DNA of 18,792 nucleotides, taken from an uncultured Lachnoanaerobaculum sp. (lineage in GTDB: Bacteria > Bacillota > Clostridia > Lachnospirales > Lachnospiraceae). The notes beneath the pieces are model-generated. The model was not told where the DNA came from, did not search any database, and saw only the letters and a list, made by a program, of their open reading frames with translations. Shown here in pieces: positions 15,869 through 18,792 of the stretch (positions are counted from its first letter, which is position 1; every line of letters starts with the position of its first letter). The stretch covers positions 1 through 18,792 of the forward strand of contig NZ_CALLVU010000055.1 in NCBI RefSeq assembly GCF_938015485.1, in the 5' to 3' direction. A program made the translations under genes and the position numbers.

Positions 15869-17245
15869 ATGAGTGAAAGTATCAAATGTAGCAGGGATGA
15901 AGCATTTAGAGAGAGAAGTTTAAATGGTGATATGCTTGCATTGGTTATTTATACAGGTATGCCGCTGGCGATATATCAGGGACTCAGTCAGTTGTTCAAA
16001 ATATTTGACACAATAATGGCTGCCCATATAAATGCCGAATCGGTTTCCGCGGTAGCATATTTGTCACAGCTTATAGCTTTATTGTCTGCCATATCGGGCG
16101 GTCTTTCAGTAAGTGCCGGAATAAAGATTTCAAGTGCATTCGGAGAGGGCGACTATGATATGGTCAAAAAAAGAGTAAGTACTGTTTATTTGACAGCTGC
16201 AGTATTTGCGGTTTTGATGTTGGCTGTATTCATTCCGCTGACAGAACCGTTTTTAAAACTGGCGGCAACACCGGATGTACTTATAAAAGCCGGTGCTTCA
16301 TATTTCAGTATTGAAATTTTGACCATGGCTGTAAGTTTTATAAATAATATTTATATTGCAGTGGAGAGGTCAAGGGGGAACACATCAAGAATACTGTGGA
16401 TGAATATGCTTGTACTGGTATCAAAGCTTATACTTACAGCAATATTTGTATACATATTCAACGGCGGATTGCATATGATTGCAATTGCCACCTTATTGTC
16501 TCAGAGTATATTGCTTATATTTGCAATATACAACAGTCTTGGAAAAGAAAGTATTTTCTCATTTGATTTAAAGTTTATAAGCTTTAGAAAAAATGTGGTA
16601 AATGATATGTATCTGCTTTCAATTCCTGTTGTGGCGGAAAAGATATTCTTTTCTTTGGGAAAGACCTTTATAAACAGCATGAGTACCGTATACGGAGCTT
16701 TGATGGTTGGAGCATTGGGAGTATCAAATACTCTTGGAGGAATTACAACATCACCGCAAAACGGATTTCAAGACGGCAGCAGTGCAATAATAAGCCAGAA
16801 CTTCGGTGCAGGCAAATATAGGAGAGTGTTAAGCGCATTTTATAATACTGCAATTGTAAATACCGTAATGGGTTTTATAATATGCACGGCAACTTTACTG
16901 GGACTGGATTTCTTAAGTAATATTTTTGCAGGAGGAGATATTAATTTTGCAAAAATGATAAGAGAAGTTTACAGATACGAAGCCGTAGGCTCGTTATTCC
17001 TGGGAGTCAATGCGGCGGTGATGTCATTACTTTACGGTTTGGGAAAGACAAGGATAACAATGATTTTAAATGTGTCAAGAGTCTTCGTATTCAGAATACC
17101 GGTACTTTACTTTCTTCAAAATTTTACAAATTTAAAAGATGCAAGTATAGGCATAGTAATGATGGTAAGCAATGTTTCTATAACAGTGATGTCTGTGACA
17201 GTGATTTGCTTTGTTATAAGAAATTATAAAAATAAATATTTATAA
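15869..17245 (+). CDS. MATE-family multidrug/metabolite exporter
   Basis: A 458-residue inner-membrane antiporter of typical MATE length with about twelve predicted helices in two related halves. Family-like segments include IYQGLSQLFKIFDTIMAAHI near the N-terminus, and SAISGGLSVSAGIKISSAFGEGDY plus GFQDGSSAIISQNFGAGKYRR, the two equivalent conserved loops of each half. MATE proteins export cationic drugs or metabolites using sodium or proton gradients; the substrate here is unknown. The ribosome site GAAAGG is at 15856-15861. It is followed after only 18 bases by a sugar-type ABC binding protein, an unusual pairing. Confidence 0.92.
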   Translation: MSESIKCSRDEAFRERSLNGDMLALVIYTGMPLAIYQGLSQLFKIFDTIMAAHINAESVSAVAYLSQLIALLSAISGGLSVSAGIKISSAFGEGDYDMVKKRVSTVYLTAAVFAVLMLAVFIPLTEPFLKLAATPDVLIKAGASYFSIEILTMAVSFINNIYIAVERSRGNTSRILWMNMLVLVSKLILTAIFVYIFNGGLHMIAIATLLSQSILLIFAIYNSLGKESIFSFDLKFISFRKNVVNDMYLLSIPVVAEKIFFSLGKTFINSMSTVYGALMVGALGVSNTLGGITTSPQNGFQDGSSAIISQNFGAGKYRRVLSAFYNTAIVNTVMGFIICTATLLGLDFLSNIFAGGDINFAKMIREVYRYEAVGSLFLGVNAAVMSLLYGLGKTRITMILNVSRVFVFRIPVLYFLQNFTNLKDASIGIVMMVSNVSITVMSVTVICFVIRNYKNKYL

Positions 17246-17266
17246 TAAAAAAAGAGGAGAATTATG

Positions 17267-18613
17267 ATGAAAAAGTTAAGTTTGGCAATGGCTGTTTTAT
17301 TGGCAGGTTCATTAACAGCATGTACCGGAAATGCAGGTAAGGATGTTTCAAAGGAAGTACAAACCGGAGAAGCTACAACAGCAAAAAGTGAAGACGGATC
17401 TTCAGGTCCTGTTACAATCACATTTAACTGGTGGGGCGGAGATTCCAGACATGAGGCAACAAAAAAGGCTGTAGACGCTTTTATGGCAAAGAATCCTGAT
17501 ATAAAGGTTGAAGTAAACTTCGGTGCATGGACAGATTGGGAGACAGCAAGAGCCTTGGAGTTCCAGTCAGGTACTGCAGCAGATCTTTCACAGATAAATA
17601 TGGACTGGATCAGCAACTATGATGCAAACGGTGAAACCTTCCTTGATTTAAACACCGTATCCGATATTATCGACCTTACCCAGTATGACAGCAAACTTCT
17701 TGACAGATCAAAAGATTCAAAGGGTGGTCTTGCAGGTATACCTATAGCCGAGACAGGAAGAATCTTCTATTGGGATAAGACAACCTTTGATGAGGCGGGA
17801 ATTGATACACCGAAGTCACTTGCAGATCTTAGAGCGGCAGGTGCCACATTTAAAGAGAAACTTGGAGATGACTATTATCCTTTAGCAATGGGTCAGTATG
17901 ACAGAGCAATTTTTATGACATACTATCTTCAGGCTAAATATAAGGAAGCAATCTTCAGTGATGAAGGAAAGTTCAACTTTACAGAAGATCAGATAAAGGA
18001 CGGTATAGAGTTTATTCAGTCACTTGAAGCGGACCATGTTATTCCTTCAATAAAGACTATAGACGGCGACGGTGCGGCAAGCTTTGATGTAAACGAGAAG
18101 TTTATCAGCGGAAAATATGCAGGTATTTTAGAGTGGGACAGCTCGGCAAGCAAGTTTAAAAAGGCATTGGGAGATGCAAGAGAACTTGTTGTAGGTGAAG
18201 AGTTTAAGGATCTTGCCGACGGAAGCAATACAGGTGTATTCACAAAGATATCAATGCTTTATGCAATATCTGCAAAATCACAGCATCCGAAGGAAGCTGC
18301 AAAGTTGCTTAACTTCCTTGTAAACGATCCTGAAGGTGTAGAGATAATCGGTACAGAAAGAGGAATACCGGCTTCAAAGGCGGCTCTTGAGCAGCTTACA
18401 AAGGCAGATAAAATAAATCCTATGACAGGCGAAGCACATAAGAAGGTGCTTGAAGCGGCAGAGTTCAGTATGAGTCCTAAGTTTGACGATTCATCACTTA
18501 AGGGTTCAAGCGGACTTTATACAGAAGTATTCGGCGGCGTAAGCTATGGAGATTACAGTGCCGAGGACGGAGCAAAGATGCTCTTTGAAGGATTCAGCAA
18601 AGTAAGCAACTAA
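17267..18613 (+). CDS. ABC transporter sugar-binding lipoprotein
   Basis: A 448-residue extracellular solute-binding protein of family 1 (CUT1 sugar uptake type). It has a lipoprotein signal with lipobox L16-T-A-C19, a short linker rich in Thr, Ser, Gly and Glu, then the mature domain starting at about 49 (VTITFNWWGGDSRHEATKKAVDAF), typical of oligosaccharide binders. The many Trp and Tyr residues (WWGG, WTDWE, NMDWISNYD) suit sugar stacking. ATG 17264 gives Met-Met and is only 4 bases from AGGAG; I prefer ATG 17267 (7 bases). The permeases should follow, and a probable one starts at 18690 before the contig ends. The ligand is unknown. Confidence 0.92.
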   Translation: MKKLSLAMAVLLAGSLTACTGNAGKDVSKEVQTGEATTAKSEDGSSGPVTITFNWWGGDSRHEATKKAVDAFMAKNPDIKVEVNFGAWTDWETARALEFQSGTAADLSQINMDWISNYDANGETFLDLNTVSDIIDLTQYDSKLLDRSKDSKGGLAGIPIAETGRIFYWDKTTFDEAGIDTPKSLADLRAAGATFKEKLGDDYYPLAMGQYDRAIFMTYYLQAKYKEAIFSDEGKFNFTEDQIKDGIEFIQSLEADHVIPSIKTIDGDGAASFDVNEKFISGKYAGILEWDSSASKFKKALGDARELVVGEEFKDLADGSNTGVFTKISMLYAISAKSQHPKEAAKLLNFLVNDPEGVEIIGTERGIPASKAALEQLTKADKINPMTGEAHKKVLEAAEFSMSPKFDDSSLKGSSGLYTEVFGGVSYGDYSAEDGAKMLFEGFSKVSN

Positions 18614-18642
18614 GTTTGCAAAATAAATATTTTTAATCTGAC

Positions 18643-18674
18643 AAAGGGGGCCGTAATATTTACAGCTCCCTTTT
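18643..18674 (+). terminator. Hairpin between binding protein and permease genes
   Basis: AAAGGGGGCCGTAA pairs with TTACAGCTCCCTTT (one mismatch, one G-T) around a TAT loop, ending TTTT. In sugar ABC operons, a leaky terminator or mRNA-protecting stem at this spot keeps the binding protein in excess over the permeases; that role is inferred. Confidence 0.65.
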
Positions 18675-18689
18675 ATAAGGAGAATAGTT

Positions 18690-18734
18690 TTGAAAAATAA
18701 GACATTTAAAAAAGTTTTGAAAAATAATATAGGG
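18690..18734 (+). CDS. Truncated start of a probable ABC permease
   Basis: TTG (18690) lies seven bases after AAGGAG (18677-18682) and opens a frame reading M-K-N-K-T-F-K-K-V-L-K-N-N-I-G before sequence dissolves into poly-T. A short basic N-terminus ending in N-I-G is normal for CUT1 sugar permeases, and the position after the binding protein fits. Only about 15 real codons are present, so the identity is contextual. Confidence 0.5.

Positions 18735-18792
<58 letters not shown>

Overview
The window looks like one whole draft contig from a low-GC Gram-positive anaerobe of the class Clostridia. Lachnospiraceae, perhaps an oral genus, is my best guess. The basis is AT-rich DNA with strong AGGAGG-type ribosome sites, lipoproteins with LxxC lipoboxes, a hemerythrin-like protein and a GH13_18 phosphorylase, together with my recollection of similar protein families. 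No rRNA, tRNA, CRISPR array, transposase or phage gene is visible. Both contig ends carry homopolymer runs (poly-G at the start, poly-T at the end) that look like sequencing or assembly artefacts.

Bases 1-6214 hold the most unusual part: a tightly packed plus-strand operon behind a good sigma-A promoter. It encodes an MBL/beta-CASP-like metallohydrolase, a coiled-coil protein whose C-terminus resembles GrpE, a 926-residue Hsp70 with a long helical C-terminal extension, and an M29/COG2309 aminopeptidase-like protein. There is no J-protein, HrcA or CIRCE element, so this is not the housekeeping dnaK locus. It reads as a dedicated chaperone module (Hsp70 plus its own exchange factor) tied to a predicted nucleic-acid hydrolase, and I do not recognise it as a named system.

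Bases 6215-8789 hold a DUF969-DUF979 membrane-protein pair followed by pyroglutamyl peptidase (pcp) and a terminator, probably a module for uptake and use of pyroglutamyl compounds. Bases 8790-10506 hold cupin, unknown protein and hemerythrin genes. A perfect 12-bp palindrome of CRP/FNR-family type is centred at -41.5 from the predicted start site, suggesting activation by an HcpR-like nitrosative or redox stress regulator.

Bases 10507-13250 hold a P-loop kinase of unknown substrate directly followed by a GH13_18 sucrose-phosphorylase-like enzyme, ending in a bidirectional terminator. The minus strand then carries an AraC regulator and, 29 bases downstream, a von Willebrand factor A lipoprotein. 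Divergently from araC, the plus strand carries a MATE exporter, a sugar-type ABC substrate-binding lipoprotein, a hairpin, and the first codons of a probable permease cut off by the contig end.
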